Source: Chitinophaga sp. Ak27
GTDB lineage: Bacteria; Bacteroidota; Bacteroidia; Chitinophagales; Chitinophagaceae
Length of the DNA: 64,000 bases
Direction: 5' to 3'
NCBI RefSeq assembly: GCF_012726295.1
Contig: NZ_JABAOB010000003.1
Coordinates: forward strand, 124,001 to 188,000
Position numbers and translations under genes: made by a program. The notes under the pieces were generated by a model, which worked only from the letters and a program-made list of their open reading frames with translations, did not search any database and had not been told where the DNA came from. Numbering within the stretch: position 1 is the first letter of the stretch; each line of letters starts with the position of its first letter. Shown here in pieces: positions 7,798-16,735 of this stretch.

Positions 7798-8328
7798 TTA
7801 ATTGGTTTCGTCAATCGTCTCAAAAAGTTGTTCTGCCAAATTTAAATTCGTCTTGTAGCCATTATCAATTGTTAAAAAATATTTGATCTGCCAATCTTGA
7901 GTTTTTTTAGCTTGTTTATTTGCCACTGTGTCCCAAGGGGGGTAAACCCTAATCCCACGTTTCCCTTTTTTGCCGTTTCCTGTCAGAATCCCTTTGTCAA
8001 GCAATACAGATTTTGGAAAAATAAATTGTCCAAAGTTGTCGCCGTTCTGTGATGAAATAATAATAAAATCAATTTCATCTGTCAAGTCAAATGGTTGAGT
8101 TACCCCTTCCTGATTTCGTTTCCAAATTGCTACAAATTGTCCAGTCTTTGTTGGTGTAATTTTAGAAATCCGGAATTTAATTTTGAGCTTATTCAGCCTA
8201 AAAGTACACGCTCCATATTCTTGGCTTTCGTCCTCTGCAATTAATCCGTCAAAGTCAAAGCCACATTTATCGTATACCAAAATTTTAGCACAATAAAGAT
8301 GTTGTTGTAAATTTTTATCGTTCGTCAA
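7798..8328 (-). CDS. MepB family protein
   Basis: This 176-aa protein matches the MepB family, named after the third gene of the staphylococcal mepRAB multidrug efflux operon; its biochemical role is unknown. Family features visible are VAIWKRNQEG, the FIFPKSVLLDKGIL segment, and GKRGIRVYPPWD with the later QDWQIKYFL. No signal peptide or membrane helix is seen, so it is cytosolic. The open frame has no ATG: the first usable start is TTG at 8326-8328, with an in-frame stop upstream. It stands alone, flanked by hydrolase debris and hairpins, with no mepR or mepA nearby, consistent with a cassette-borne gene. Confidence 0.8.
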   Translation of the reverse strand: MTNDKNLQQHLYCAKILVYDKCGFDFDGLIAEDESQEYGACTFRLNKLKIKFRISKITPTKTGQFVAIWKRNQEGVTQPFDLTDEIDFIIISSQNGDNFGQFIFPKSVLLDKGILTGNGKKGKRGIRVYPPWDTVANKQAKKTQDWQIKYFLTIDNGYKTNLNLAEQLFETIDETN

Positions 8329-9027
8329 GTCTGTTTTATTTGTTATTTAGTTTTACTGTAACACTTGTCTGCGTTGAAGTTGATGAATGTCGTTTTACAA
8401 TGACAGTCGACCCAAAAATAAGCGCAATTATATAATTTTCAGAATATTATATCAGAGCAATTTTATCTATCAACTAATTGTGTAGATACTGCGCTATACG
8501 CATTTTGTATAATTATAAACTGACTGGTATTTAAGGCCAGCCGGTCTATTCCGGCAAAATCTGGCTATAAGCTGTGAAATCTTGCTTAAGCTAGCAAAAA
8601 GTTTCGAAAGTTGTAACCAACTTTCTGCAAAGGGGGACAAACATTATAAAAGATACTCCGTACACTTCTTATTTTTTACAAATGCTCGGTTATAGCAAGC
8701 CAACACCCTCAGCCAAATTTTGCAAACTTTTTGCAAAAAAATGCCGATTTCTTCCAAATCTTCGACCAAAAAATTGGAACTGTGTCGCCCCGACAAAAGA
8801 GGACAAAGTGGAAAAATTTCCATTTTGTCCTCTTTTATTTTCAAGCGAAAGCTATGTCCAGTGAACTGTCCGAGGTAAAAAAAGACTGATTATATTGACA
8901 AATCTCCAACACATTATGTGTTGGGGCTAAGATTACCAGATTGAATAAGCGTCATTTCACCCCTCAATTTTCCCGTTTCGTCGTTGATTTTTGTATAACC
9001 TTGCTTAATTTTCTTTTCTTTATATAA
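8329..9027. other. Gene-free, A+T-rich gap with several hairpins
   Basis: I see no convincing gene in these 700 bp. Structured elements are a perfect 8-bp hairpin (8606-8613 with 8618-8625), a small GCCGG hairpin near 8540, and the strong hairpin at 8795-8836 listed separately. The short open frames here show no family features. It marks the right edge of the A+T-rich island. Confidence 0.6.
8795..8836. terminator. 17-bp near-perfect hairpin with T-run (terminator-like)
   Basis: Arms 8795-8811 (AAAAGAGGACAAAGTGG) and 8820-8836 pair with one G.T-type mismatch around an 8-nt A/T loop, and both outer edges are A or T runs. It could stop transcription in either direction, shielding the histidine kinase gene at 9028 from the left. 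Confidence 0.6.
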
Positions 9028-10047
9028 ATGATTAGAAACGAGCGGAAAATATACTTATACAGCTCCTTGTTGATTGCCTTGATGGCCAATTCAGCCAAGC
9101 TAATGGCACTTAATACTGATGGAATCATTGCCCGCTATTGGCAGTTCAATGCTTGGGAATATGGCTTCCAATTTCTGTACAATATGTTATTTTGCCTGGT
9201 ACTATTACACCTGAACCTTGCCCATGGCAGATTTTTCAGCGTGTACCGGCAAAACAAACAATGGCCAAAACTGTATGGTTACAATGCGCTATTGGTAATA
9301 ACTGCTATTATCTTGGGAAGTCTCATCCACTCGGCACTGTTTGATATAGTATCTTTTCAGAAGATAATAGTAAGAGGATATGTCGCCCGGTTTATCCTTA
9401 GTACCATGATGGTTGTTGTGGTGATACGCCTCATCTTGCTGATACGGGAAAGCAGGCATAAAGACCTGATAAATGAACAGCTTCATGCGGCCTATCTGCA
9501 AGCCCGGTTAAAACTGCTTCAAGAGCAGCTTAATCCCCATTTTCTTTTCAATACGCTCAGCAGCCTTTCAGCAATTGTAAGAGAGAATCCGCAACAGGCT
9601 CAGGCCTATATCGTGCATTTGTCCAAAGTTTTCCGGTATACACTCATACATTCAGGTAATGATATGGTAACGGTAGATATAGAACTTCAGCATTTGGAAT
9701 CCTACACCCAACTGTTAACAATGCGACTGGGAAATACGTTCCAGATCCGGACAAACGTAAGTCCTGATATTTTGCAAAAACGGATTCCTCATTTATCATT
9801 ACAACCGTTGGTGGAAAACGCTGTTAAGCATAATAGTAGCACCACTTCACGGCAGCTAACCGTTGATATTTATGACAAAAAAGGCTGGCTTGTAGTGCAA
9901 AACAACCTGCAGCCTGCCACCAGCGAGATTGAAGGCACAGGGGTAGGACTGGCCAATCTGAACGAAAGATTCAAACTGCAAGCCTGCCGTGAAATAGAAA
10001 TACATCAAACCGGTGAATATTTTATAGTCCAATTACCGCTGCTATGA
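9028..10047 (+). CDS. LytS-type sensor histidine kinase
   Basis: This 339-aa membrane kinase has four predicted membrane helices in its first 140 residues, then a coiled linker and a His_kinase (PF06580) domain with the phospho-acceptor His171 in QLNPHFLFNTL. A C-terminal ATPase follows, with PLVENAVKHN (N box) and GTGVGLANLNERF (G box). It shares a 4-bp ATGA overlap with the response regulator gene after it, so the two are translated together. The signal sensed is unknown; no extracellular sensor domain is present, so the membrane region itself probably senses. Confidence 0.92.
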   Translation: MIRNERKIYLYSSLLIALMANSAKLMALNTDGIIARYWQFNAWEYGFQFLYNMLFCLVLLHLNLAHGRFFSVYRQNKQWPKLYGYNALLVITAIILGSLIHSALFDIVSFQKIIVRGYVARFILSTMMVVVVIRLILLIRESRHKDLINEQLHAAYLQARLKLLQEQLNPHFLFNTLSSLSAIVRENPQQAQAYIVHLSKVFRYTLIHSGNDMVTVDIELQHLESYTQLLTMRLGNTFQIRTNVSPDILQKRIPHLSLQPLVENAVKHNSSTTSRQLTVDIYDKKGWLVVQNNLQPATSEIEGTGVGLANLNERFKLQACREIEIHQTGEYFIVQLPLL

Positions 10048-10829
10048 CCACGACCCGCCCCTTCCGCATTGTATTAATAGAGGACGAAGCCGCAACGGCA
10101 AGAAACCTGGAATATATCATTAGAGAAATTAAACCTGCCGTTGAGATCATGGCAACGTTACAAGGTGTGACGGAAGCGGTGGATTGGTTGGCGGGGAACC
10201 ATAATAGCTATGATTTGATATTTTCTGACATACGGCTTTCGGACGGATTGTCGTTTGAAATTTTCCGGCAAACAAACATCAGCAAACCTGTCATTTTTGT
10301 TACAGCATATAATGATTATGCGATCGAAGCCTTTCGTAACAATGGTATCGATTATATACTAAAACCTTTTGATGAGGAGGAGATACGCCGTGCTTTATTG
10401 AAATATAACACGCTGATAGTTCCTGACGTTGAAATGGAACAGAGTAGGATAGCTGGCTTGTTACAGCAGCTGCAGTCCACTACTAAGAGCTACAAGAAAT
10501 CGTTTCTTTTCCATTACTGCGGCAGGCTTATTCCTGTGGAATCTAGCAAAATTCATTGGTTTTATACCGCCAACGAGATAGTGTATGCCCATACAACAGA
10601 AGGGAAGCAGTACATCGTAGCGTCTACGCTGGAACAATTAGAACAACAGTTGGACCCCGCTCTTTTTTTTCGTGCCAATCGTCAATTTATCATCCATCGA
10701 AATGCCGTAGATACTGTGGAATATTTTTTCAATGGTCGACTGGTACTCAAAATACATCCCTCTCCCCGGGAACAGGTGTTGGTTAGCAAAGCGAGAGCAA
10801 TGCTTTTCAGAAAATGGCTGGATCAATAG
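10044..10829 (+). CDS. LytTR-family response regulator
   Basis: This 261-aa regulator has a receiver domain (about 6-120) with the acidic pair Glu13-Asp14, phospho-acceptor Asp62 in FSDIRLSDG and Lys107 in LKPF. A LytTR DNA-binding domain covers about 155-258 (IHWFYTANEIVYAH, FFRANRQFIIHRNAV). It overlaps the kinase gene by 4 bp and is its expected phosphorylation partner. Targets are unknown; the small exported protein and lipoprotein hydrolase directly downstream (10931, 11314) are candidates because they follow in the same direction, but they have their own promoter-like box. Confidence 0.93.
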   Translation: MTTTRPFRIVLIEDEAATARNLEYIIREIKPAVEIMATLQGVTEAVDWLAGNHNSYDLIFSDIRLSDGLSFEIFRQTNISKPVIFVTAYNDYAIEAFRNNGIDYILKPFDEEEIRRALLKYNTLIVPDVEMEQSRIAGLLQQLQSTTKSYKKSFLFHYCGRLIPVESSKIHWFYTANEIVYAHTTEGKQYIVASTLEQLEQQLDPALFFRANRQFIIHRNAVDTVEYFFNGRLVLKIHPSPREQVLVSKARAMLFRKWLDQ

Positions 10830-10895
10830 CTGTGTTCCACCGCCAGATTTAGCAGGTTCACCCTCTTTTACCTGAGTGGCAACTATCTGTATTAT

Positions 10896-10903
10896 TACAT
10901 TTG
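10896..10903 (+). promoter_or_regulatory. Bacteroidota -7 promoter box (TACATTTG)
   Basis: TACATTTG fits TAnnTTTG exactly and lies 28 bp before the start codon at 10931, giving a predicted leader of about 20 nt. A clear -33 TTG is not visible; the T-rich stretch at 10866-10869 is the nearest candidate. Confidence 0.55.
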
Positions 10904-10930
10904 TTGTATTAAAAATTAAACATTTTTACG

Positions 10931-11317
10931 ATGGTCTTAAAAATTAAGAAAAAATGGGCTTCCCTTGTAACTACCCTGGTGCTCATGGTATTTACAGTAT
11001 CGGCGCAGAACAAAGAAACAATACAAGACGGCACACCCGAACAGCGGGCAAAGATACTAACCGAATGGATGAAAACTAACCTGGCACTGAGCGCCGTGCA
11101 AACCGAACAGGTGTATCACCTAAACCTTCAATATGCTCAAAAAAATGCGCTCATCTCGCAAAGCAAAGGAGGAAAGCTGTCTAAATACAAAAAAATGAAA
11201 GCTTTGCAGCAGGAAAAGTCTGCTTCCTTTACCCAAATCTTAAATACGGAACAATACAAAAAATACCAGGAACTTAAAGAACAAATGCTGAAAGCAATAA
11301 AAGAAAAGAGAAAATGA
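10931..11317 (+). CDS. Small exported Lys-rich protein (Spy/CpxP-like layout)
   Basis: This 128-aa protein has an N-terminal signal peptide ending near VSAQ, followed by a fully helical, Lys/Gln-rich body (TPEQRAKILTEWMKTNLALSAVQTEQ, LNTEQYKKYQEL). The LxxxQ and 'LTxEQYKKYQ' pattern resembles small periplasmic proteins of the Spy/CpxP and DUF4890 kind, which in other bacteria protect envelope proteins. The assignment is by layout only. Its stop codon overlaps the ATG of the next gene (ATGA), so it is made together with the lipoprotein hydrolase. A good -7 box lies just upstream. Confidence 0.65.
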   Translation: MVLKIKKKWASLVTTLVLMVFTVSAQNKETIQDGTPEQRAKILTEWMKTNLALSAVQTEQVYHLNLQYAQKNALISQSKGGKLSKYKKMKALQQEKSASFTQILNTEQYKKYQELKEQMLKAIKEKRK

Positions 11318-12375
11318 AAAGGCTATTATATCTATTGTTAATGATGTGCATTGCTGTTTCAGCCTGCTCTAAAAATAATAATGGTGGAAATACACCACAG
11401 CCTGACAACAGTCTGCAAGGACCTATACAAAAGCCTGTATCCGGCTATGGATCAGATGGGAATTATGAAGTAGCAGAAATAGATTTTGACAATCCGCAAT
11501 ATGCCGGAACGCAGGTTTCTATTTTTTATCCGAAGGGAATTACTTCTCCTAAACCCACCATATTCTTTTCGCATCCTTTTGGTGGAGAAAACAAAGCTTA
11601 CAATATAGGGCTGTATAATTTTATTGCGAAGAAAGGATATGTGGTAGTATTTGTGCCTTACCGCACTGTCGATATTAGCATAGATCACCGCTATCAGACA
11701 CTTTGGGAAGGTTTTATGAAAGCGGCGATGGCTTATCCTAATATTATCGACACCAGAAAAGTGGGATTTATGGGACACTCATTTGGTGGTGGCGCCAGCA
11801 TAGACCTTGCCTACAAAGCTTTTACCGAGAAAGGTTGGGGACAAGATGCCCGTTTCCTTTTCACAATGGCTCCATGGTATTCTTTTAACTGGAACAGTCC
11901 GTTCACTATCGAGCAGCAATTGCGAAGTTTTCCTGCCAATACCAAAATGATAGCACAGGTATATGACGAGGACGATGTGAATGACCACCGCCTTTCTATC
12001 GATATCTATAAACACATCAATATACCTGACAGTGAAAAGGATTTTATTTACATCAAATCCTCGACCATTAATGGATATAATTATGTGACTGACCATGTAA
12101 CACCCAGCTCCCGCAAGGCTTATGACGCATTAGACTATTACGGTGTATATCGCCTGCTGGATGCGATGATGGATTATTGTTTCAACGGAAATGCCAATGC
12201 TAAGAATGTAGCTTTGGGTAATGGATCTACTGCGCAAATTACGATGCCCTCTTACAACGGGCAATCAATGACTCCACTGGAAGTAACGGACAATCCTACA
12301 CCAAAGTATCCGCAAAGTAAATACCAATTTCCGTGCAGCAGCAATGCTAACCCGAGGAACAACTATTGCGAATAA
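11314..12375 (+). CDS. Lipoprotein alpha/beta hydrolase (chlorophyllase/PET-hydrolase-like fold)
   Basis: This 353-aa protein has a lipoprotein signal peptide with lipobox VSAC (Cys18) and then a low-complexity Asn/Gly linker, so it is probably anchored to the outer or inner membrane. The alpha/beta-hydrolase core carries the nucleophile elbow GHSFGGG (Ser156) and the oxyanion-region HPFGG near residue 87. The pattern resembles chlorophyllase-like and dienelactone-hydrolase-like esterases; the substrate is unknown. A Pro/Tyr-rich tail ends in NNYCE. It is coupled to the small exported protein before it by a 4-bp overlap. Confidence 0.78.
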   Translation: MKRLLYLLLMMCIAVSACSKNNNGGNTPQPDNSLQGPIQKPVSGYGSDGNYEVAEIDFDNPQYAGTQVSIFYPKGITSPKPTIFFSHPFGGENKAYNIGLYNFIAKKGYVVVFVPYRTVDISIDHRYQTLWEGFMKAAMAYPNIIDTRKVGFMGHSFGGGASIDLAYKAFTEKGWGQDARFLFTMAPWYSFNWNSPFTIEQQLRSFPANTKMIAQVYDEDDVNDHRLSIDIYKHINIPDSEKDFIYIKSSTINGYNYVTDHVTPSSRKAYDALDYYGVYRLLDAMMDYCFNGNANAKNVALGNGSTAQITMPSYNGQSMTPLEVTDNPTPKYPQSKYQFPCSSNANPRNNYCE

Positions 12376-12508
12376 TTGAGAGTAATAAATAGAACGGATT
12401 GAGAAATTTGGTAAATGTATGCTGCTGCTCGGTGTCACAGCATTGTCCCCCGGATGCCTGATTGAAGTTGACGCGATCGCGATTATTGATTGAAATTGCA
12501 CTTTCAAA

Positions 12509-12539
12509 ATAAAGCCTGCCCCACCGGGGCAGGCTTTAT
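12509..12539. terminator. GC-rich bidirectional terminator
   Basis: GCCTGCCCC (12514-12522) pairs with GGGGCAGGC (12526-12534) around a 3-nt loop, extended by ATAAA/TTTAT on the outside. It sits between the convergent lipoprotein hydrolase and epoxide hydrolase genes and can end both. Confidence 0.85.
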
Positions 12540-12558
12540 CACTTTATGCGATGCTTCC

Positions 12559-13761
12559 CTAATTGATACTGTAAAAGAAGCTTCTTAGTGCTTCTGCGAA
12601 GACCGTAGGTACTTCCAACGCGGCAAAATGTCCACCTTCTGCCATTTTTTGGAAACTGACTACGTTTACAAAGCGTTCTGCCCATTCCCTGGGAAATTGG
12701 GCTTCTCTTGGAAATATAGCTATACCTGCAGGTACGCTACTTTTTTTCAATGGTTGAGCACCTCCCCACTGCGCAATTGCATCTGCCTTGTACATTCTGA
12801 CCGAGGTACCGATAGTTTGTGTGGTCCAGTAGATCATAATATTAGTGAGTAATTCATCTTTACCGCCAAATGCCTGCTCTATTATTTCAGGCGCAGCGCC
12901 TGCATTGATGAAGCTGAGTATCCAGGCCGTAAGCGCAACAGGAGAGTCATTTAAACCGTAGGCCAACGACTGGGGTTTGGTTGAATGTACCATGGCATAG
13001 GCGCCTTCGCTATACCACCACTGCTGCACGAATCCGGCAAATTGCCTTTCAGCCTCTGTCATGGTCTTTGGGTCTTCTTGTCCCATTGGATAGCCAATGT
13101 CTGTAAAATGTACCCCTGCCACTATATCGGGGTATTTCGATGCAAGGGCTTTAGTGATGCCCATACCTACATCGCCACCAGCTGCGTAAAATTTGGCATA
13201 CCCCAGATTTTCAGTCATCAATACTTTCCATAAATCGGCCACTGCTTCACTGGACAAGGCAATCTTATCGGAAAAACCGAAACCTGGGATGGAAGGGATG
13301 ATCAAATCAAAGCTTTGATCACCTTCAGTGAGTAACGGAATGATCTTGTGGAAACGGTAATAACTATCCGGCCAGCCATGTGTCAATAGGAGTGGCTTTG
13401 AATGCTTCCCTTTTCCCTTGATATATTGAAAATGGATTTTCACCCCGTTCACATCCGCCATGTATTGCGGGTATTTATTCAAGGCCGCCTCCTGCTTACG
13501 CCAATCATACTGGGTGAGCCAATAATGTACCAGCGCTTTCAGGTAGGCTTCACTGGTACCGAAGTGCCAACCCGATCCTTCTGCTTCACCCGGCCAACGG
13601 GTGTTGTCCAAACGGTTTTTTAAATCATCCAGCACTTGTTGAGGAACAGATACATTGAATACAGATACGTTTTTCATCATTGAAGTTTTTCTGGTTTGTG
13701 AATGTAGGTTTGTGGCACTTAATATGAGTAATGACAAAACAAGAGAAAGGATTCTTTTCAT
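12559..13761 (-). CDS. Exported epoxide hydrolase family protein (EHN domain)
   Basis: This 400-aa protein has an N-terminal signal peptide (to about residue 21), then the epoxide hydrolase N-terminal domain (about 30-140, RWPGEAEGSGWHFG) and an alpha/beta-hydrolase core. The oxyanion motif HGWP is at 128-131, the nucleophile is Asp197 in AAGGDVGMG, and the last catalytic His is in EGGHFAALEVP. Such enzymes add water to epoxides via an ester intermediate. Most family members are cytosolic, so the signal peptide is unusual but seen in Bacteroidota. A -7 box lies upstream. Nothing around it suggests the substrate. Confidence 0.85.
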   Translation of the reverse strand: MKRILSLVLSLLILSATNLHSQTRKTSMMKNVSVFNVSVPQQVLDDLKNRLDNTRWPGEAEGSGWHFGTSEAYLKALVHYWLTQYDWRKQEAALNKYPQYMADVNGVKIHFQYIKGKGKHSKPLLLTHGWPDSYYRFHKIIPLLTEGDQSFDLIIPSIPGFGFSDKIALSSEAVADLWKVLMTENLGYAKFYAAGGDVGMGITKALASKYPDIVAGVHFTDIGYPMGQEDPKTMTEAERQFAGFVQQWWYSEGAYAMVHSTKPQSLAYGLNDSPVALTAWILSFINAGAAPEIIEQAFGGKDELLTNIMIYWTTQTIGTSVRMYKADAIAQWGGAQPLKKSSVPAGIAIFPREAQFPREWAERFVNVVSFQKMAEGGHFAALEVPTVFAEALRSFFYSIN

Positions 13762-13785
13762 AATACCTTATTGTTTTAACTGGAA

Positions 13786-13793
13786 CAAAGGTA
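13786..13793 (-). promoter_or_regulatory. -7 box for the epoxide hydrolase gene
   Basis: The minus strand reads TACCTTTG (plus CAAAGGTA), an exact fit to TAnnTTTG, 25 bp before the start codon. The nearest upstream CAA (TTG) at 13819-13821 is a little far for a -33 element. Confidence 0.5.
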
Positions 13794-13884
13794 TATCAGA
13801 GGGTACGGGTATATTAGGCAAGATGGCGGAAGAACTGGTATAAAATTCGGTAAAGTCATTTTTACTGGCAGTTGGGAAATATGG

Positions 13885-14754
13885 TTATGTCCTGCGATAG
13901 TCAGTTGGGGTGACGTTTGTTAACTTTTTAAATGACTTAGTGAAATGAGAAGCATCTTCATAACCCAGCCAGTAACAAATCTCTTGTATGGAAAGGGCGG
14001 TTTGTTTCAGTAAACTTTTAGCTTCCATTATCACATATTCATCGATGAAAGTTTTAGCAGACTTGCCTAATTCTACCTGCAGGATCTCGCTGAGATATTT
14101 CGGAGTGATACTTAGCTTAGTAGCATAATAGGCTACTTCTTTATGTTCGGGGAAATGTTCTGCTACCAGTTTCCGGAATGTGCCGGCAATCTTCTCTTTG
14201 TTGGAAGCTGCAATGTTTGAAGAAGTTTGTGTATGAATAGAATGATACGTTTTGATCAACATCAGTAGTGAATGAACAATGCCGGGAATGGCATTCTTCT
14301 CTTCTTTTAACGCTTTAAGCAAGTCGAATATTGCCGTTATTTTTTTTAGTTGCTCCGCTGTTAACCGGATAACATGGTTACCCCCATGAAAGAAGAAGGG
14401 ATGCGATGACAAGAACGAATTAAATGATAAGTCACCAAACAATTCTTCCGTAAAATAAATAGTATCATGTTCTGCCGTGTAGTTGCCTGTCCATTGACAC
14501 ACCATGCCCGGCCCAATGGTAGTTAGGCATCCGGCTGTTACCAGGTAATCCGTACTGCCAATTTTAAAAACATCTCCTTCGCCGGAATAAGTGATGCCAA
14601 GACCATAAGCAAATGTGCGGAAGGGGAAATTGATATGGGCACTTTTGTAAGTATGCCTGTCTGCCAGGAAAAAGGGTACCTGGAGACTATGCGAATTCTG
14701 ATGCTTCAGAAATTCATATAGGTTAAATGAATTTAAATTGGTTTTTCGTTGCAT
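13885..14754 (-). CDS. AraC family transcriptional regulator
   Basis: This 289-aa protein has an N-terminal cupin-like sensing domain (about 20-160) and a C-terminal AraC double helix-turn-helix (about 188-288), with the conserved LSIQEICYWLGYEDASHFTKSFKKLTNVTPTDYR ending split over helices 5-7. The order ALSIQEICYWLGYED then SHFTKSFKKL is diagnostic. It lies just downstream of and in the same direction as the epoxide hydrolase gene's upstream neighbour region, i.e. it is transcribed toward that gene and may regulate it; that link is positional only. Confidence 0.9.
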   Translation of the reverse strand: MQRKTNLNSFNLYEFLKHQNSHSLQVPFFLADRHTYKSAHINFPFRTFAYGLGITYSGEGDVFKIGSTDYLVTAGCLTTIGPGMVCQWTGNYTAEHDTIYFTEELFGDLSFNSFLSSHPFFFHGGNHVIRLTAEQLKKITAIFDLLKALKEEKNAIPGIVHSLLMLIKTYHSIHTQTSSNIAASNKEKIAGTFRKLVAEHFPEHKEVAYYATKLSITPKYLSEILQVELGKSAKTFIDEYVIMEAKSLLKQTALSIQEICYWLGYEDASHFTKSFKKLTNVTPTDYRRT

Positions 14755-14961
14755 ACCAGGGTTATTAGTTGTAGGTAATCTAAAAATAGCACTTTTCTTA
14801 TACTAATGCTGCAGCTTTAAACAACAAAAAATACTTAAATTGTGAAATTTAACGGCTTTTTTGCATCCAATCAATATAATCCTCTATCCTCCCTGCGAGA
14901 TAAAAAGGTAAATTCAGTAAGGAATATTCTTTTCCCTTTGAAGTACTTTCTGTATCAATTT

Positions 14962-15258
14962 TTAATTGGCCACCAAAAGCATGCTACGATAATCCCGCCA
15001 GAAATCATCCGTATATAGAAAAAGAAAAACCCTGCCACCGGTTTGGTTTCCAACGCTGGCAATTTGTTTGTCATTAGCCGCTTTGGCAAGTAAAAGACTA
15101 CATTCTTCTGCCCCTGGGGGTGCTACTAGCACCCATCTTTTATCATCGGTCAGTTTTGTATCTTCCAGTAGCTGGAAGTTTAATTTTTCTGTGTAGAATT
15201 TTATAGCCTCATCATAATCCTTTACTGTTAGTGCGATGTGGGCAATTTTTTGTTTCAT
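14962..15258 (-). pseudogene. VOC (glyoxalase/bleomycin-resistance-like) protein, C-terminally truncated
   Basis: The 98-residue frame starts as a normal VOC protein (IAHIALTVKDYDEAIKFYTEKLNF) and keeps family features to GGRVFLFLYTDDFWRDY. Intact relatives are about 125-130 aa and continue with a second metal-binding segment that ends in a 'DLYGNxWDL'-type motif; here the frame breaks into RSMLLVAN and a stop. An unrelated open stretch (14849-14983, another frame) abuts the break, so a deletion or recombination is likely. Without the last strand and metal ligand, function is doubtful. Confidence 0.7.
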
Positions 15259-15300
15259 AAAATCGACCTGTTTCTTCGAGATGGATTAAAACTTTCGATG

Positions 15301-15831
15301 CTAGATATTCATTTTGACCATCAGGTGCTCATCATGCAAAACATCGTTTTTGATGACGGCCTTTACTTTAACGGCCTCCAAGTGGTATCCGCTCTTCATT
15401 AATACTTTTTTGGAAGCCTCATTATAAGCAAACACACCTGCATAAATGCGAAGAATATTCATTTCCCGGAAGGCATATTCGGTGAGCAATGAAACGGCTT
15501 CTGTCATGATGCCTTTTCCATGAAAAGGCGCACCAAGCCAGTAGCCGATTTCGGCGGAATGACGGTAGATATCTGTTTGAGGCGTAAGCGTAATGGCGCC
15601 GGCAATTTTATCCTTTGCATAGATACCCCACACATGATTCAGCTTACCTTGTTCTATGAGAGAAAGAAACTCTTCCGCATCCTTCAGTGAATAAGGCGAT
15701 GGAAAAGTGTCACGGAGATTGGCAGCAACAGCCGGATCATTGGCCAAGACGGCCATATCCTCAAGATCGCTGCGTTCAATGGCTTTCAGCTTAACATCGT
15801 TCTTTCCTGTAAGTGTCACGATTGTTTTCAT
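15301..15831 (-). CDS. GNAT N-acetyltransferase (RimJ/RimL type)
   Basis: This 176-aa protein shows the GNAT fold: KLKAIERSDLEDMAVL at the N-terminus, the acetyl-CoA-binding stretch IGYWLGAPFHGKGIMTEAV (about 91-109) and MNILRIYAGVFAYNEASKKVLMKSGY in the second half. It transfers acetyl from acetyl-CoA to an unknown amine; RimJ/RimL relatives act on ribosomal proteins or small amines. It precedes the truncated VOC gene in the same direction with a 42-bp gap. No signal peptide is present. Confidence 0.88.
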   Translation of the reverse strand: MKTIVTLTGKNDVKLKAIERSDLEDMAVLANDPAVAANLRDTFPSPYSLKDAEEFLSLIEQGKLNHVWGIYAKDKIAGAITLTPQTDIYRHSAEIGYWLGAPFHGKGIMTEAVSLLTEYAFREMNILRIYAGVFAYNEASKKVLMKSGYHLEAVKVKAVIKNDVLHDEHLMVKMNI

Positions 15832-15991
15832 GTTTTAATGTACATATATCTTCCGGTAGGGTGAAAATTATATTCCTTTTATATCACTGAAATTTTGTTA
15901 GCCATAATCACGATAAAGTCCTTCACGAATAATTTCTTGAGTGCATTGCTGCAATTTTCATGAATATTAATCTTAACCATGATAATTGAAT

Positions 15992-16735
15992 TTACTGAGG
16001 CAGACTATACGTCACTTTCCCATTGGCATCCAAAAAATTCAGTTTGGCAGTACCGCTGGAATCCACAAACAGCTGTAACCGCGTTCTACCCATACGGTCC
16101 GCGAGCTTTACCATCGCCGTTTTACTATCGTCTTTGCCTACAAAAACGCGTTGTGCATAAGCCTGCTGACCGGGCTGAGGTTCCATCAGCCGTTTAAGCA
16201 ATTCCTCTTTGGCAGGACTATTGGGAAGTGCCTGCGCTTTTTTATAGTCACCTCTCCATTGCCAGAAAGCTGGCGATGTTTGCCAGTCATCTATATGTAA
16301 TCCGGTGTTTTGATCGCCATTCTGATCAGCATATGTCAGGTAGAGTACCTGGTTTTGATTATACTGGTCAAAAGATAAATGCCCCGTAGCAGTGTATTTC
16401 CCACTACTGTCTTTGCCGCCCATAAATACCAGGCCCCCGTTTTCAGTGCCTTCATCGTTATAAAAAACCAGTCCCGGTCTATTGCCGCCAGGGATAGGTG
16501 GTTTGATAGGTTTGCCATAAGCCATTACTTCCGGGGAACGGCTTTTATTGGAAATGACCATCCTTACCTGTCCATTAGACTCTACAATATTGATGCGTTC
16601 TACTGAAATTTCACTAAACCGTTCGATACGGGTGAAGGCAAATAAACCGGCGGCAACTACAAGTAAGGTAAGGATACCAGCGTACCATTTAAGGCGCATT
16701 AAGTCCTTTTGCATTTTGACGAATTGTTCTTCCAT
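15992..16735 (-). CDS. Conserved single-pass membrane protein of unknown function
   Basis: I do not recognise a named family. From the ATG at 16733-16735 the product is 247 aa, starting MEEQFVKMQKDLMRLKW, then one membrane helix (about 18-37, AGILTLLVVAAGLFAF), and a soluble body thought to face the periplasm. That body repeats a motif of the form 'RMVISN...', 'GLVFYNDEGTENGGLVFMGG' and 'LQLFVDSSGTAKLNFLDANGK', typical of short beta-hairpins with D/N-G turns. An in-frame ATG 16 codons earlier exists but would put unlikely residues before the charged start. No partner gene is evident. Confidence 0.6.
   Translation of the reverse strand: MEEQFVKMQKDLMRLKWYAGILTLLVVAAGLFAFTRIERFSEISVERINIVESNGQVRMVISNKSRSPEVMAYGKPIKPPIPGGNRPGLVFYNDEGTENGGLVFMGGKDSSGKYTATGHLSFDQYNQNQVLYLTYADQNGDQNTGLHIDDWQTSPAFWQWRGDYKKAQALPNSPAKEELLKRLMEPQPGQQAYAQRVFVGKDDSKTAMVKLADRMGRTRLQLFVDSSGTAKLNFLDANGKVTYSLPQ

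Noticed and set aside
8644-8864. Overlapping short open frames on both strands
   Set aside because: No family features, low complexity, and they cover a hairpin region; treated as non-coding.
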